Origin: Arbacia lixula
Taxonomy: Eukaryota; Echinodermata; Echinoidea; Arbacioida; Arbaciidae
Reading direction: 5' to 3'
Assembly (NCBI GenBank): GCA_963669155.1
Contig: OZ022589.1
Span: forward strand, 13,952,741 to 14,016,740
DNA length: 64,000 nucleotides
Under the pieces are notes generated by a model, which had not been told where the DNA came from, ran no database searches, and saw nothing but the letters and a program-made list of their open reading frames with translations. Below, one piece after another: positions 23,605 to 35,531 of this stretch. The position numbers were made by a program, and so were the translations under genes. Each line of letters opens with the position of its first letter. The stretch's first letter is position 1.

Positions 23605-24040
23605 ATGTACAATGTAGGCTTGTAGTCAAGTACATGCAAAAGTGGGATGTCACTGCAAATCAGATGCATGGACATGTATTGAAACGGGGGATGGGACGTT
23701 TATTTTTCTTCTTAACTTTATCTACCACCTTTTTTTATCACTTTACGTTTTTACAATGTCGATTTGGAGTCATGTCACTAAAAATCCAATATCAAAAGAA
23801 GTGGTGCGACATCCATAATTTTTCCTTTTTTCCCTCTTTATCAACAGTGTTATACTGTGTAACATAGGTTTGAAGTAAATAAAATCAGATCATCGACTCT
23901 GAAGGGGGGTGGGGAGATGGGGGGATGGGGGGTGGGGTGTCTTCCTCTTTTTCTTTTGATCGTCCAAAGTTTTCCTATGTACAATGTAGGTTTGGAGCCG
24001 TGTACATGCGCGGGGGACTGTCACTGCAAAATCAGTAGCT
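23605..24040. repeat. Degenerate tandem repeat, about 120-140-bp unit, 3-4 copies
   Basis: TACAATGTAGGCTTGTAGTC (about 23609), TACAATGTCGATTTGGAGTC (about 23752), TAACATAGGTTTGAAG (about 23860) and TACAATGTAGGTTTGGAGCC (about 23980) begin successive units. The units share TTTTTCTT-rich tails and GTCACTGCAAATCAG. Confidence 0.65.
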
Positions 24041-25610
24041 TCCTCTCAGTCACAGATGGCAACCGGATTTCCTGAATTCATGACCAGGCTCCGAACGCAC
24101 CACGTTCCCACTCCCCCTCAACATGACGTTTCCCTCGACGCTTTGAATCATCACCACAGCAACTAGAAGAACACTAAATAAAAATGGCTTTAATGTTACG
24201 ATACAAGCAATGGATGAAACAGGGGTAGGAATCACCACAACAAGAAAAAACGCTACACAAAACTGGCTTTTACATTACAGGCAATGGATGAAATGGGGAT
24301 AGGATGAGGGGAACTACATGTACATGACCCGTATTTACTTTTGCTGGTAGTTCTGTGACCAGAACGTATACCAAATCAGCGAGATTCAACATTCCAATAC
24401 TATGATCTGTACATAAGTTGTTCTTGTAATGTATTCATGACTATCCGCTTAACTGCGTAGTTACATATAATTACATTCACCTGTATATTGATTCAGTTTC
24501 AATAGGTGAAATGCACACTGAATCTAGTTGTTGTTGCTACTCGGACAAACCTCGGACAAGCATTGGTGTGACCATTGGTAACAAATTGTTTGTAAGATGT
24601 ACATAAACAATATTTATTGTCTGATTCTAATAAAAATCACTCAATGCATACTACAAAGTTGTAAGTACCACACAATTATTCTTTGGGGCTTCCTCCCTGC
24701 CCTGCCCCCCCCCCCCCCTCTCCCCCTCACAAAATAAACAGCGTAAAATAAAAATTAACAATCAGCCCCTACAGTGCTCAACGAGCTGCCTTACATGTAA
24801 ATTTGCATCGTTCATAAAAGTCTTCGTCAGGAAAAAATAACCATGAAATTATTTTCTAAGGGTAGAAAATGGCAAGAGGGGGACGTGTGTCCTTCAGAAA
24901 GATACTAAAGTCTCATTGCTGCTCTTTACCCAGGAGTATAAATGGACACCTGATACGAGGTGGTCGAATATTTTAATAAATGAAGATGTTACGCATAACT
25001 ATGTGTGCATAATACATTGAATCCAGCAACCAGGGCTATAATTGTAACATCCCTCTCAACTCAGTCTATGAATTAGGACAGACTCTCTACACCATTTTAA
25101 AAAGAAGAAAAAGCTTTATCTTAAGGACAAACACTTGCAAAGGCTTTCGATTCGCAATCCACAATATACATGTACTTGCTGTGTTTCATTCGAGCTACTG
25201 GGAAAGCGGAAATCTTTCATTTTATCTATTCTTGGCAAAGTTGCACAATGAGAGAAGAGAAAGACTGACTAATACCCAAGGAGATTTCAAATTAATATTT
25301 AGCTTCTCCTTTCTTTTTGTTGCCTTGCTAAGGTTAGCCGCTAGACACAAGGACAAAATGATTAATGTTTGATCTCTACCACCCGAGGGAGAACGACGTG
25401 ACATGGCGATGTGAACACAGTTTTCAATGAAAGAAATTGATATGAGTTTGACAGCTCCATGGACTTGAAGGAGTAAGGGTAGCTGGAAAAGAGGAAAGAG
25501 TCATTGTCAAATTGTCACTTCCCTTCTTTTTACTTTTCTATTTCACTGACCTCATCCCCTTAACCAGAATCTACCCAATTCAATCTCTCCCTACTCCCTC
25601 TCGGTCCCTC
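24041..25610. other. Unassigned sequence with one repeat copy
   Basis: It contains an approximate 82-bp duplication (ATGGCTTTAATGTTACGATA / CTGGCTTTTACATTACAGGC at 24184 and 24266) and a third copy of the CTACTCGGACAAACCTC repeat at 24425-24565. A C14 run lies near 24704. No gene was recognised. Confidence 0.45.
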
Positions 25611-25639
25611 CTTCTTGCTTCATCTTACATGTTCTCTTT

Positions 25640-26270
25640 TCATCTTTCTACCTATTAGTCCGTCTCTGGTCCTTCTTCTTTTCATTTATCTTCTCATGCA
25701 CCCTCCTCCCCTTGCCCCCTTTCTATCTCTCATTCGCTCCCTCTCACTCTCTCCTTCTCTCTCCCTCTCCCTCTCCCCCTCCCTCTCCCCCTCCTATCTT
25801 TCTCTTTCCCCTCTCTCTCTCTTTCTCTCTCTCCCTCTCCCTCTCCCCCTCCCTCTCCCCCTCCTATCTTTCTCTTTCCCCTCTCTCTCTCTTTCTCTCT
25901 CTCTCTCTCTTCCTCTCTCCCTCTCCCTCTCCCTCTCCCCCTCCCTCTCCCCCTCCTATCTTTCTCTTTCCCCCTCTCTCTCCCTCTCCCCCTCTCTCTC
26001 TCTCTCCCTCTCCCCCTCCCTCTCCCCCTCCTATCTTTCTCTTTCCCCCTCTCTCTCTTTCTCTCCCTCTCTCCCTCTCTCTCTTTCTCTCCCTCTCTCC
26101 CTCTCTCTCTCTCTCTTCATCCTTCCCCTACAACCTCTCATTTGCTCCCTCTCTATCTACCAAACACTGTTTCTCTCTCTTATCTGTCCTCTATTCATGT
26201 TTGTCTTTCTTCCTTTTTTGCCCCCATTTCATCTCTCATTCGCTCCCTCTCCCTCTACCCCGCCTCTTCC

Positions 26271-26337
<67 letters not shown>

Positions 26338-26450
26338 CATCCTGCCCCTACAACCTCTCTATCTAGCAAACTCTGTTTCTTTCTATCATATCCCCCTCCC
26401 TATCTCTCTCTGTCTTTTCGTCTCTCGATTTCTCTATCCTCGTTCTTGCC
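25640..26450. repeat. Pyrimidine (CT) low-complexity region with imperfect tandem units
   Basis: About 0.8 kb of CT/CCT-rich DNA, with CCTATCTTTCTCTTTCCCC recurring at 25793, 25863, 25955 and 26030 as the anchor of irregular 70-92-bp units. The Ser/Leu/Pro open frames of 258 and 280 residues across it are artefacts. Confidence 0.95.
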
Positions 26451-27462
26451 AATTTGATCATTTCCTGTTACCTGAAGAAGAAGAATAAAATATATTAGCA
26501 GATCTATCCTGTATTTGAGATGAGCAGGCAACAAACAACACTTATTGATGAGAAAGACACATCATATTTTGTAAGTCTGTTCCCAGCAACAGAGCTTTAA
26601 ACAAAGCTTCACAACCCCGCCCACCTACACATATGCGTACCTCGTCACTTTCCAGCTCCCCCACCCCCTGCCCCATCCCCACCCTCCATATATCAGAGGC
26701 CCCTCAAATCATTAAACTGAGGCAAAGAAACATTGATTTGAGTATTCTCACTTTCATTTTTTGCAGCCAGCCAGCCAGCCAGCCACAGGAAGGAGCAGCC
26801 TTGTTGCTCTGCAAGCAGTGAACAGATGATTTCTGCACGACGCAACCTTGACCTAGCCCTGGCTAATACCGGAGATTAAATTGTGACAACTGTGCTCATT
26901 TTTTTTTCTCCCTTTCCTTTTTGTTCAAGGCATGGGAAGTTCCACACACACAAAAAAAATAATATATATCCAGCAAAAGTTTAAACATGTGTCTACATGC
27001 TGATATATATGAGCAGGAATATAGGTCATTCATTAGAGCATAGTTTACAATTTTGATAATTTTCAGAGACTGAAACATCACTGGTACCACCACACTTTGT
27101 GCTGAATGATTAATGGTCTGTAGGAAATAATGATCTTAAAAAGACATTTGCTTATTATGATCAATAACGATTTTTGAATGATTAGCAGATTAAAAATTAC
27201 AAAATTGTTTATTCGACAAATGTTGTTATATCTGATCTCATACAGAAGGCTTATACTAGGCATATTTGATATATATTATTGATTATAACTCAAAAGTTCA
27301 AGTTACAATCAAGCAGAAATCAACACATTGTGATATTGAGGGATGTCAATTCGTTTTGTGATATTGCAATCATATCCTTGAAATAATTTGTTAATTTTTT
27401 TGACAAATCATGACCAAGGAGGGTAGGAGCAGGGGGTGGGGCAAATGGGAAGGGGTGGCAGT
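26451..27462. other. Unassigned intergenic/intronic sequence
   Basis: It includes a short (CCAG)n run at 26766-26786 within a GC-richer block (26760-26880). The rest is AT-rich. No gene seen. Confidence 0.4.
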
Positions 27463-27715
27463 AGAAGAGAGAGAGAGAGAGAGAGAGAGAGCAAGAGCAA
27501 AGACTGAGAGAAAGGCAAGAGAGAGAGAAAGCAAAGAGAGAGAGCAAAGAGAGAGAGAAGAAAGAAAGAGGGGTAAGACAGAGATCAAAATAAGAGAAAG
27601 AGGGAGAAGAGAGGGAGAATAAAGAGGGGGAAGAGAGAGCGAAGACAGAGAGGGGGAGCGAAGGGAGAGAGAGAGAATGAAGAAAGAGGAGGAAGAGAGA
27701 GAGAGATTGAAGAGA
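27463..27715. repeat. GA-rich purine tract
   Basis: About 250 bp of GAGA/GAAAG/GGGGA. Opposite-strand Ser/Leu frames are compositional. Confidence 0.95.
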
Positions 27716-27759
27716 GACCGAGGGGTGATGATATGAGCAGGCCAACTGCTGAGGAGCAC

Positions 27760-27910
27760 AAAAAGTGGGTCAACCTAGTTCATTGCTAAGGGGTCAAAGG
27801 TCGCATTCATACCCAGGTAACCCGGAATGCTCCCTCTGTCAGCCACATCCAGCCAGCAGGCCCAGCCTGACAGAACAAAGTCAAAGGTCAATGCCACTTT
27901 CTGGGGCCTC
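27760..27910. promoter_or_regulatory. Candidate regulatory block with two DR1 nuclear-receptor sites
   Basis: GGGGTCAAAGGTC at 27790-27802 and AAGTCAAAGGTCA at 27878-27890 are both direct repeats of AGGTCA-like half-sites spaced by one base (DR1, the arrangement preferred by HNF4/COUP-TF/RXR receptors). The block lies between simple repeats yet is itself complex sequence. Function is inference. Confidence 0.4.
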
Positions 27911-27929
27911 AGGCAATAACTGCGTCTTC

Positions 27930-28230
27930 AATACTAGCATATCCGATATACAGTACAGACATACGAATGATAACGTGTATGAAATCTCAGTCAATTCACG
28001 GAACATTTTCAGAAAAATGAAAACACTATCTTTGTTTCTGTTTGAAATGCACCAACCATAGTCTACATTCATAATCGTATTGTCACTGTCCCATCAGCAC
28101 GCTCCCATTGAATTCATGCACATTGGAGCGGATGGTGTGGACCATAGCGCAAAGTGGCCTCCGGTCTCTAGGCTATACAGTAGGTTTTCGACGACCCGCC
28201 CCAAAACCTCCTGAAAATCTAGAAATCGCT
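27930..28230. repeat. Dispersed repeat R, copy 2
   Basis: Matches copy 1 from GTGTATGAAATCTCAGTCA through TTTGAAATGCACCAACCATA, GGTCTCTAGGCTATACAG and GACGACCCGCCCC. Confidence 0.6.
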
Positions 28231-28399
28231 ATAATTTTGCTAAAAGACATTTTCCAATTCCATTATTGAGAGGAAAGTTCTGATACAGTATATTGTTCCA
28301 TTTTCTTTGTTTTTTACATTTTTTGACCTGCAAAAGGCACGCCCTACTACATGTGTACTTCTAGTTACAATTCTACTACATGTACTGATACTACTTCTC

Positions 28400-28479
28400 C
28401 TTGACTATTTCTACAATACAATTACTGTTACTACTACTACTGTTACTACAACTTCTACTACTATTACTACTACTACTAT

Positions 28480-28523
<44 letters not shown>

Positions 28524-28524
28524 T

Positions 28525-28559
<35 letters not shown>

Positions 28560-28560
28560 A

Positions 28561-28596
<36 letters not shown>

Positions 28597-28690
28597 ATGT
28601 AGTTCTACTATTGATATTACTACTATTCCTACTAATACACGTACTTCAACTATTACTATTACTGCTACTACTTCTACTGCTGCTTATACT
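28400..28690. repeat. ACT trinucleotide array
   Basis: Long (ACT)n with ATT/AAT interruptions. Reads as poly-Leu or poly-Thr in forward frames, with no sign of real coding. Confidence 0.95.
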
Positions 28691-29250
28691 ACTACATCTC
28701 TGTTACTTCTCCTCAACTGCACATCCACATTCTTTTCTTCAAATACTCTCAAGACATTTATGCAATAGTTTTGGAATGAAATCAGTTCTACAAACTGATA
28801 AACTCTGATGACTTGAAAGAACGATAATCAAGCAACACCCCTTCCACCTCACACAAATGCTCTTTTCTCTGAAAAAACTCCCATTCATATGGTATGCTAA
28901 TAACTCCCCCCCCAAAAAAAAAAAAAAAATATATATATATGCAATTGTTGGTGTCAATGGAAAAGTGCTGAGAATGGCAAACTGGGTGACATTCAATTCA
29001 TACTAAACCTGCTCTGAGTTGGTAAGTTGCCAATTGTCCAAGATGTGGAAATATAACATGTTAACATGAAAGGGGGGATAACATTCAAATCACACATTAC
29101 CAGTACTGGTAGGTGCATAATGTACAAAGTTCAGATTTCATAGTACCTACACATTGCGAGAACGGAACCATTGCGTATTACATCAGATACATCACTTAGA
29201 TTATACCCCTAGCAGAGTAGAGATGGTGCACATATGATGTATCCTGCACT
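28691..29250. other. Unassigned sequence
   Basis: It contains a C9-A17-(TA)n junction at 28907-28940. No gene was recognised. Confidence 0.4.
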
Positions 29251-29744
29251 TTAAAGGGATAGTCCACCCTGAAATGGAGTTGGTTTTCAATAAAAGCAGA
29301 AACATGAAAGAAATATATAAGTGAAAGTTTGATGAAAATCCGTCAAAGGTTAAGTAAGTTGTGAGCTTTTAAAGTTTTGATTTTGTTACATCCCATGCAA
29401 GGTGCTCTCCAATATTGTGTTGTGTACATTTTTTTTTTTGAATGCACATTTTCTCAAAAAGATATGCATCATTTTACTTGTGTATTTGATACTTCATTAG
29501 AAGCATGTTTTTATACACATACCTCTTTGAAAAATCAGAAACAGAAATAGAGCCATTTATGTTATTATACAGCACACAGCATATGGGAGAGCACCTCGCA
29601 CATGACGTTACAAAATTGACATTTTGAAAGACCATAACTTTCTTATCCTTTGACAGATTTTTGTTAAACCTGCACTAACATGTTTCTTTCATATTTCTGC
29701 TTTGATTGCAACAAACTTAGCTTCATGCTGAGCTATCCCTTTAA
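29251..29744. mobile_element. Family A palindromic MITE, full length (494 bp)
   Basis: The left end is TTAA-AGGGATAGTCCACCCTGAA and the right end is GCTGAGCTATCCCT-TTAA, with extensive pairing between the arms (AGCAGAAACATGAAAGAAA vs TTTCTTTCATATTTCTGC; CCGTCAAAGGTTAAG vs CTTATCCTTTGACAG; TGCAAGGTGCTCTCC vs GGGAGAGCACCTCGCA). TTAA target duplications and AGGG/CCCT ends resemble the T2/Kolobok group known from Xenopus (TTAAAGGRR ends). No ORF. Confidence 0.88.
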
Positions 29745-30187
29745 GATCATGAAGGGAAGACTGATGGGGTGACCTTTTCAGTGCAATGGTCTTTCTATAC
29801 AAGTAAGACTGCACAATGAATCTTTTCAGGAGTCAGATGTTGTGGACTTTATACATGCAGTATATGTGTGCACGCCAAGTTGCAAGAGAAAATAAACCAT
29901 CATTGTCAAAAAAATTACTTCAATAATCATGTTGCCATTATCATATTTGCCAATATTTTGTTTCTCCTTATCTTTCCATCTCAATTTCTGCCTCCTTATC
30001 GTATTATATGTTTCACCCTTTCTCTCTCTCTCTCTCTCTCTCTCTTGGTTTATGTCTTTACATACTTATTTTCCCAGCTGAGGCCCAATTTGATTCAATT
30101 CTCTCACAATATTTCCTATTCAGACACCTGCTCACTTCTCCAGATTCACAATGATTAGCCTTCATAATCCAGGGCACTTCACACACA
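29745..30187. other. Unassigned, with short TC array
   Basis: A (TC)n array sits at 30018-30045. Nothing else identified. Confidence 0.4.
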
Positions 30188-30800
30188 CACACACCTATGT
30201 AAGGTGTTTGCCCCCTTCTCTCCCACATCTCTTGCCTTTACCTCCTACGTACATGTAGATCACCCCCCCCCCCCCCCTTTTCCACACATGCATCTTCATC
30301 TTACGCTTTCCCACCTTTAAGTGACTCTCCCACCCCCTCTTTTTTTCTCTCTCCCTGTCTGTCTCTCTCTCTCCCCCCCCCCCCTCTTTATTTCTCATTT
30401 TCTATCACTCTATCCCCCAGCTCTCTCACTCACTCTCTTCTCAATCTTCACCCCACATCTCACTAATACTGTCTGTCCATTGTTTTGCATCTCTTCCATC
30501 CTATTTCCATTTTCACTGCCATGTTCATTCCTATTTTCCTCCTTCCCTATTCAATCACTTTCTATACCCCCCTCTCTCTCTTGCTTCTCCTTTCTATTTC
30601 TCTCTCTCTTCCTTTTTTTCTCATTGTGCATCTCCGTGCTATTTTATCTTATTCCATCCCTCTCTCCCAAACACCCTTCTTGTTCCCTTCCACCCCTCCA
30701 CCCCTCCCATCTTCTCATACCTTTCCCATCACCCCCCTTCCATTCCCTTCATACACACCCCCCCCCCCCCCTCCCTCCCCTTCCCATCCACCCCCACCCC
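30188..30800. repeat. Pyrimidine-rich low-complexity region
   Basis: C/T-rich DNA with C-runs (e.g. near 30264-30280, 30373-30383, 30759-30770). Open Pro/Ser/Leu frames are compositional. Confidence 0.9.
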
Positions 30801-30814
30801 AACCCACAACACCT

Positions 30815-31070
30815 CCTCTCCAGCCAGCGAGCCAGCCAGATTGGAGCCGGATGTGAAAGGTGTTAACAGGTGGCCTGGCCCTGGCCAGCGCTGTGCAGCC
30901 CTGACCTTGAGACGTCAAGTTCAATCCCAACTCCAGACCAATCACACCCGTAGTGCAAAGGGGGTCAGCGGGGCGTACATAACCAATTAATTGCCGCTGC
31001 TCCTGAAATTCCCTGCAAATGTGGCAACAAGTTGTGTGTTAGAGATAATGGGTTGTGGTGGCTAATGACT
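30815..31070. promoter_or_regulatory. Complex non-coding block with E-box, CCAAT and homeodomain-like words
   Basis: CCAGCCAGCGAGCCAGCCAG, GTTAACAGGTGG (E-box CAGGTG), GACGTCAAG, AGACCAATCACAC (CCAAT) and AACCAATTAATTGC (TAATTA) lie within 190 bp. The sequence is not repetitive. This is a weak regulatory candidate, by motif reading only. Confidence 0.25.
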
Positions 31071-31575
31071 ATAGGCCGTAAGCATGCCAAAATCCTTTAT
31101 ACTAGTCATCATTGGGTCCGGATTTGATTAGAAAATCTATTATGAATTATATAAATTAGTGTAAAACATTACAAAACACCAAATAAATGTACTCTCTGAA
31201 ATATAACATTATGCCATATTTTGAGTGGGAAAAATGTGACAAATACGGGACAAAAAAACAAACAATGGTTGGCATCTTCGTTGGCAATTTAGCACTCTGA
31301 TCTGTTTTGCATTTTACCTTGTGAGTGGAAAAACAAATGACAGGGGCTCTTTAGCTAATAATGGGGGCACTTTATTGCCTTGTGAGTTCTTTGTGAATTG
31401 CCCTGGGCCTTGTGTAAAACTTTCACTGAACTTGACCAAGGGGAAAATAAAAAAATCAATTTAGGCTATTTTCCAAGCCTGATTGCATGAAATGAACACC
31501 CAGACATGTGTGTTGCACTTAACCCTATCAGAGAAATTTTCTCACAGGTGATCTTCTACCATGTCTACTATTTCC
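31071..31575. other. Unassigned AT-rich sequence
   Basis: No gene or repeat family recognised. Confidence 0.4.
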
Positions 31576-31700
31576 ATTGGGGATGGGTGGGGATGGGTGG
31601 GGATGGGTGGGGATGGGTGGGGATGGGTGGGGATGGGTAGGGGTGGGTGGGGGTGGTGGAGGTGGGGGACGGGGGGTGGTGGAGGTGGGGGACGGGGGGC
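31576..31700. repeat. G-rich minisatellite (GGGGATGGGT)n, G-quadruplex potential
   Basis: Five to six perfect 10-bp units followed by GGGGTGGGTGGGGGTGGTGG and two copies of GTGGTGGAGGTGGGGGACGG. Many G-runs of three or more lie in close succession on the + strand. Confidence 0.9.
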
Positions 31701-31756
31701 ACTCGTTTTGCTTGATGGCAGCTAAATCACCCTTGATAGTGCATTACATGTTTAAA

Positions 31757-32223
31757 CTACACCAAAGTATTGGAGGTACCGTGAGAAGACACATGAGTGA
31801 AGGTTTGATGGAAAATCCATCAAAAAAGAAAGTTGTGATGTTTTAAAACTTTTGAATTTGTGGCGTCACGTGTAAGGTGCTAGCTCTCCCATATGTTGTT
31901 TAATTGTCAATCTTCTCAGAAAGATATGCATCCTTTTACCAGCGCATTTGATACATCATTAGAAACACATTTTTACACACATACCTCTATGAAAAATATA
32001 AATTTATTCCATTGTCAAAAACAGAAAAAGAGCAATTTATGGAGTCATACAGCACACAACATATGGGAGAACACCTCGCATGTGACATCACAAAATTAAG
32101 ATTTCAAAAGATAGTCACTTTTTAATCCTTTGATGAATTTTCGTCAAACCTTCACTTGTATGTTTCTTTAACACTTCTGCTTTTATTTAAACCAATTCAT
32201 CTTCAGGTTAACTATCCCTTTAA
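31757..32223. mobile_element. Family A MITE, degraded 5' end
   Basis: The inner arms (GGCGTCACGTGTAAGGTGCT ... GAACACCTCGCATGTGACAT) and the 3' end (CTTCAGGTTAACTATCCCT-TTAA) are intact. The first ~40 bases are unrecognisable. Confidence 0.8.
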
Positions 32224-32529
32224 ACGTGGGTGGTGTATCTCTTTTTCACGTGGGTAAAGACAATGATGAATAGCTCTTTTCAGAATTTCCCTCAGAAAAA
32301 AAGAACTGAAAACTTAGCTTTAATGATAGTAACTTTCATATTTCAAATGGTTTTATTGATGAGTTAGTCATCTAAAAATCTAGTCCACTGTCTGCCAACC
32401 TTTGTCCTAACAACTGCATTTGGACACAAGGATTTCACTGACTTAATCAGATTAATGCTGTTAAACAGAAACATTTTTATTAGCTTTGCGATAAATATAG
32501 AATTATGTCATATCATTCTGGACTACAAC
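32224..32529. other. Unassigned spacer between MITEs
   Basis: No recognisable feature. Confidence 0.4.
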
Positions 32530-32903
32530 TTAAAGGAAATATACTGTACTGGGAAGACAAAAAGGCCTTTAAATGGTGATCGTGAGCAATCTTCTTTCCA
32601 ATGGTCTCAAATTAAGGTATTGTCCATTTTAGAAACTTGCTGGAAAGTTATTTGCCCTGAAATGATCCACATTTGGAGTAATTAGTGATTAAATCACAAA
32701 TCCTCTGAGTGTTCAGGCCGAGCATTTTGAATGTTTGTGATTTAATCACTAATTATTCCAAATGTTGATCATTTGAGGGCAAATAACTTTCAGCAGGTTT
32801 CTAAAATGGACAATACATTAATTTAAGACCATTGGCAAGAAGATTGCTCACGATCACCTGTTTGAAGTTTTTTTGTTTTTCCAGTACAGTATATGCCCTT
32901 TAA
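32530..32903. mobile_element. Family B palindromic MITE, copy 1 (374 bp)
   Basis: The left TTAA-AGGAAATATACTGTACTGG is mirrored by CCAGTACAGTATATGCCCT-TTAA. The arms are nearly complementary throughout (ACAATACATTAATTTAAGACC vs its reverse complement; AAAGTTATTTGCCCT vs AGGGCAAATAACTTT). The loop is near GTTCAGGCCGAGCATT. No ORF. TTAA duplications suggest a Kolobok/T2-like or piggyBac-like mobiliser. Confidence 0.88.
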
Positions 32904-33344
32904 GTTTACTTTTTATATAAAAAAAAAGGTAAGGTTAAGATGCAAACTATATTTATGCTTCACTGTTAATAAAGCATATTTCAGCAACTGGGTTGCAATG
33001 CACTGCAATGTTTTACAGAATTTGCTAAGGAAATACATCACCTTTAAACGATACTAAACTTGAACTTTGTTTACACTCCACATTCCTAATTTCATTTCCA
33101 TTATTGCGCATAGGTTGGGAGGTGGCACAAAGTTCATGCATTGTGCCCAAGGGAATCACATTGATCTTCGGTGAATAGATGGGCATTTATAACGGTTAAA
33201 TTTTCATGGTTATTTGCATAAAGGGAAAAAGTACATTCAACTCTCAAAAGACAATCACAATTTTGGAAATGAAAATAGCATATAGACCATCATGCATGAT
33301 TTCTAAAGTAACATTACATGTAGGTGTGGTTTGGGGGGTAATTT
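32904..33344. other. Unassigned AT-rich sequence
   Basis: No gene or repeat family recognised. Confidence 0.4.
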
Positions 33345-33428
33345 AAAGCATTTTTCCATATCTCATTTAGTAACCATTTCTTATTTTCTTCCTCATGCTA
33401 CAAAGTTCATCCAGGTATTAAAACCTGG
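33345..33428. repeat. Partial copy of the small MITE at 34117-34245
   Basis: CATTTTTCCATATCTCATTT through CTACAAAGTTCATCCAGGTA recurs at 34144-34220 with very few differences. It stops where the family A element begins. Confidence 0.75.
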
Positions 33429-33790
33429 TTTTGATTTTGTGACATCACATGCAAGGTGCTCTCCCATATGCCATGTACAAAAATGTGCATTTCCTAAATA
33501 CAATATGCATCCTTTTACCTGTGCATTTGATACATCATTAGACATCTTTAGACACATACCTGTACGAAAAAAACAAACTCTGTTGTCAAAAAAAAGGAAG
33601 AGAGCAAATTTATGGAATTATTCTGTACACAACATATGGGATCGCACATGGTGTCACAAAATTTAAGTTTCAAAAGATCGTAACTCTCTTATCCATTGAT
33701 GGATTTTCATCAAACCTCCACTAATATGTTTCTTTCACGTTTCTGCTTTTATTGAAATCAACTTTACTTCAGGGTGAACAATCCCTTTAA
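33403..33790. mobile_element. Family A MITE, 5' end replaced
   Basis: Starts inside the element at TTTTGATTTTGTGACATCAC, next to the partial small repeat, and runs to AGGGTGAACAATCCCT-TTAA. The inner arm, inner mirror and 3' arm are all present. Confidence 0.8.
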
Positions 33791-34116
33791 GCTAGTCAAA
33801 GAAGAATTGATGAGTGGTAACTAGTCTGCCACTATACCTGTTTAGGGTTTAAGGTTTTAATAAGAAATGCTCAAGGCCCTGAAAGCCACGCCCAATCGAG
33901 ATATTTTCCAACTTATGGCTGTGAGAATCCCTTTGTGACATTAAGCATACTGGCACAAACGATTATGATGCACATTCCACCAAGTTCAGAATGTATTCAA
34001 ATTCATTCAATTGACACAAAAATGATCTATTTATAGTGACAGTAACACAAAGTTATGTCATGGGACAAGGGTTCAATTGCACAGAGTCTTTCAAAGGGAA
34101 CCAATTTATTCACATG

Positions 34117-34245
34117 TGAAAGATACTCCATGTGGAAAAAAGCATTTTTTCCATATCTCATTTAGTAACCAGTTCTTATTTTCTTCCTCATGCTACAAAG
34201 TTCATCCAGGTATTTAAACCTTTTCCTCATGGAGTATCTTTCAGC
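34117..34245. mobile_element. Small palindromic element (125 bp)
   Basis: The ends GTGAAAGATACTCCATG and CATGGAGTATCTTTC are inverted repeats around a body found a second time at 33345-33428. Confidence 0.6.
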
Positions 34246-35531
34246 AGGATATTGTAATATCAGAGTTAACAGAAACAGCCACAGTACTATCAAACATCAA
34301 GAAAAGTTGGACTCGAATTTAACTAGTTTCGACCTAAACCCGACTCATACAATCATAAACGGAACTTAGACACAACGACTTAGACACAACGACGGGTTTA
34401 AGTCCAGACTAACTTAACTTGAGTATAGTCTTCCTACAGGTGGTCACTAGGGTAGGGTTCAATGTATTAGAAATAGGAACGATGATATCATAGGGATACC
34501 ACTTATAACAGCTCTTCCACCATCAAGGTGATGGTCATCTACGTGTAGAATCTCACTTCTAAGCTGTCAAGCATTTCTTATCCGAACTATCCAATTAACA
34601 GGTCCAACTGCAGTAAAATACTAATTCTTGAGTTCTTTACGCCCCTCTGGCATGGACACACTGAAAAAAAAAAGAGGACTGAAAAAAGGAATGGTCTTGT
34701 AAGAACTACTATTTTACAATCTGTGTTAAAAAAAAAATGTTCAACAGCCTGGAATCCAGGCTACCATATTGTACATAACTTTTTTTTTTAATGTGCTGGT
34801 GATAGCACTAAAATAAGGTCTGGAAATTATGAATGCCTCACATAAAATTATTGATGTAACTCTTCCCGGAATCACGTTTGAAAAGTAATTCAAACTCACC
34901 TTTTTTGCCTGTTTCTAAAAACACACTTACACTTACAGTGTACATGTAGGTCTATAATAAACATGGACATTTGCCAGAAATCACTTTTGAAAATGGTTAG
35001 TTACCCTTCGCAGAAAAAAAAAATGTATAACCTTGCCCTGAGTCTTGGGAAACTTTCAAACACTATGAAGTTTTGATTTTTAAAATATGTCACGGCACTG
35101 AGGCTAGCATTCCTTCGCGAAGAACTCACGAAAAAACTCTACATTTTTGTGGCTTTCGAGGGTTGGTTTTCCTTTCTTTTCGTGCTGGGATCGTAGTGTA
35201 AGGTCAACTGCTCTAGGCCAATTAAGCTATTGTTGAGGTCACAGACTTGAACTACTCAAAGAAATGGGGTACAAAGACGAGAGGAAGAGCAAAAAAGAAA
35301 AGAAAAAAGAGTTAACCGCAAAATGCAAACTTCCGATTTGTCAAGATCTTGCATGGCGGAGTTTAGTCAGTGGAAACATAAAAAGTGACGTCCATCAATC
35401 TGTGCAACATGATGATAGGAAATGTTTGATAAACAGGATTTGTGGGTTAAAGTTAATTTAATACTTAACATTTATTTATCGCAATATCACTTTATAAGAA
35501 CTGACATATTGTAAATATCTTTTGGGTGGTG
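34246..35531. other. Unassigned sequence
   Basis: A 14-bp direct duplication (ACTTAGACACAACG) lies at about 34365-34392. A 65-codon Lys-rich open frame (35264-35461) starts KDERKSKKEKKKE but has no splice context or recognisable domain, so it is not called as a gene. Confidence 0.4.

Noticed and set aside
25615-26488. Open frames of 280 and 258 residues rich in Ser, Leu and Pro
   Set aside because: They lie entirely in a CT microsatellite region and are open in several frames at once; composition, not coding.
28307-28808. Poly-Thr and poly-Leu open frames
   Set aside because: Products of an ACT trinucleotide array.
30321-30866. 181-residue Pro/Ser/Leu open frame
   Set aside because: Pyrimidine-rich DNA, open in two frames, no splice context.
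35264-35461. Lys-rich 65-residue open frame
   Set aside because: Short, low-complexity start, no flanking splice or promoter evidence.
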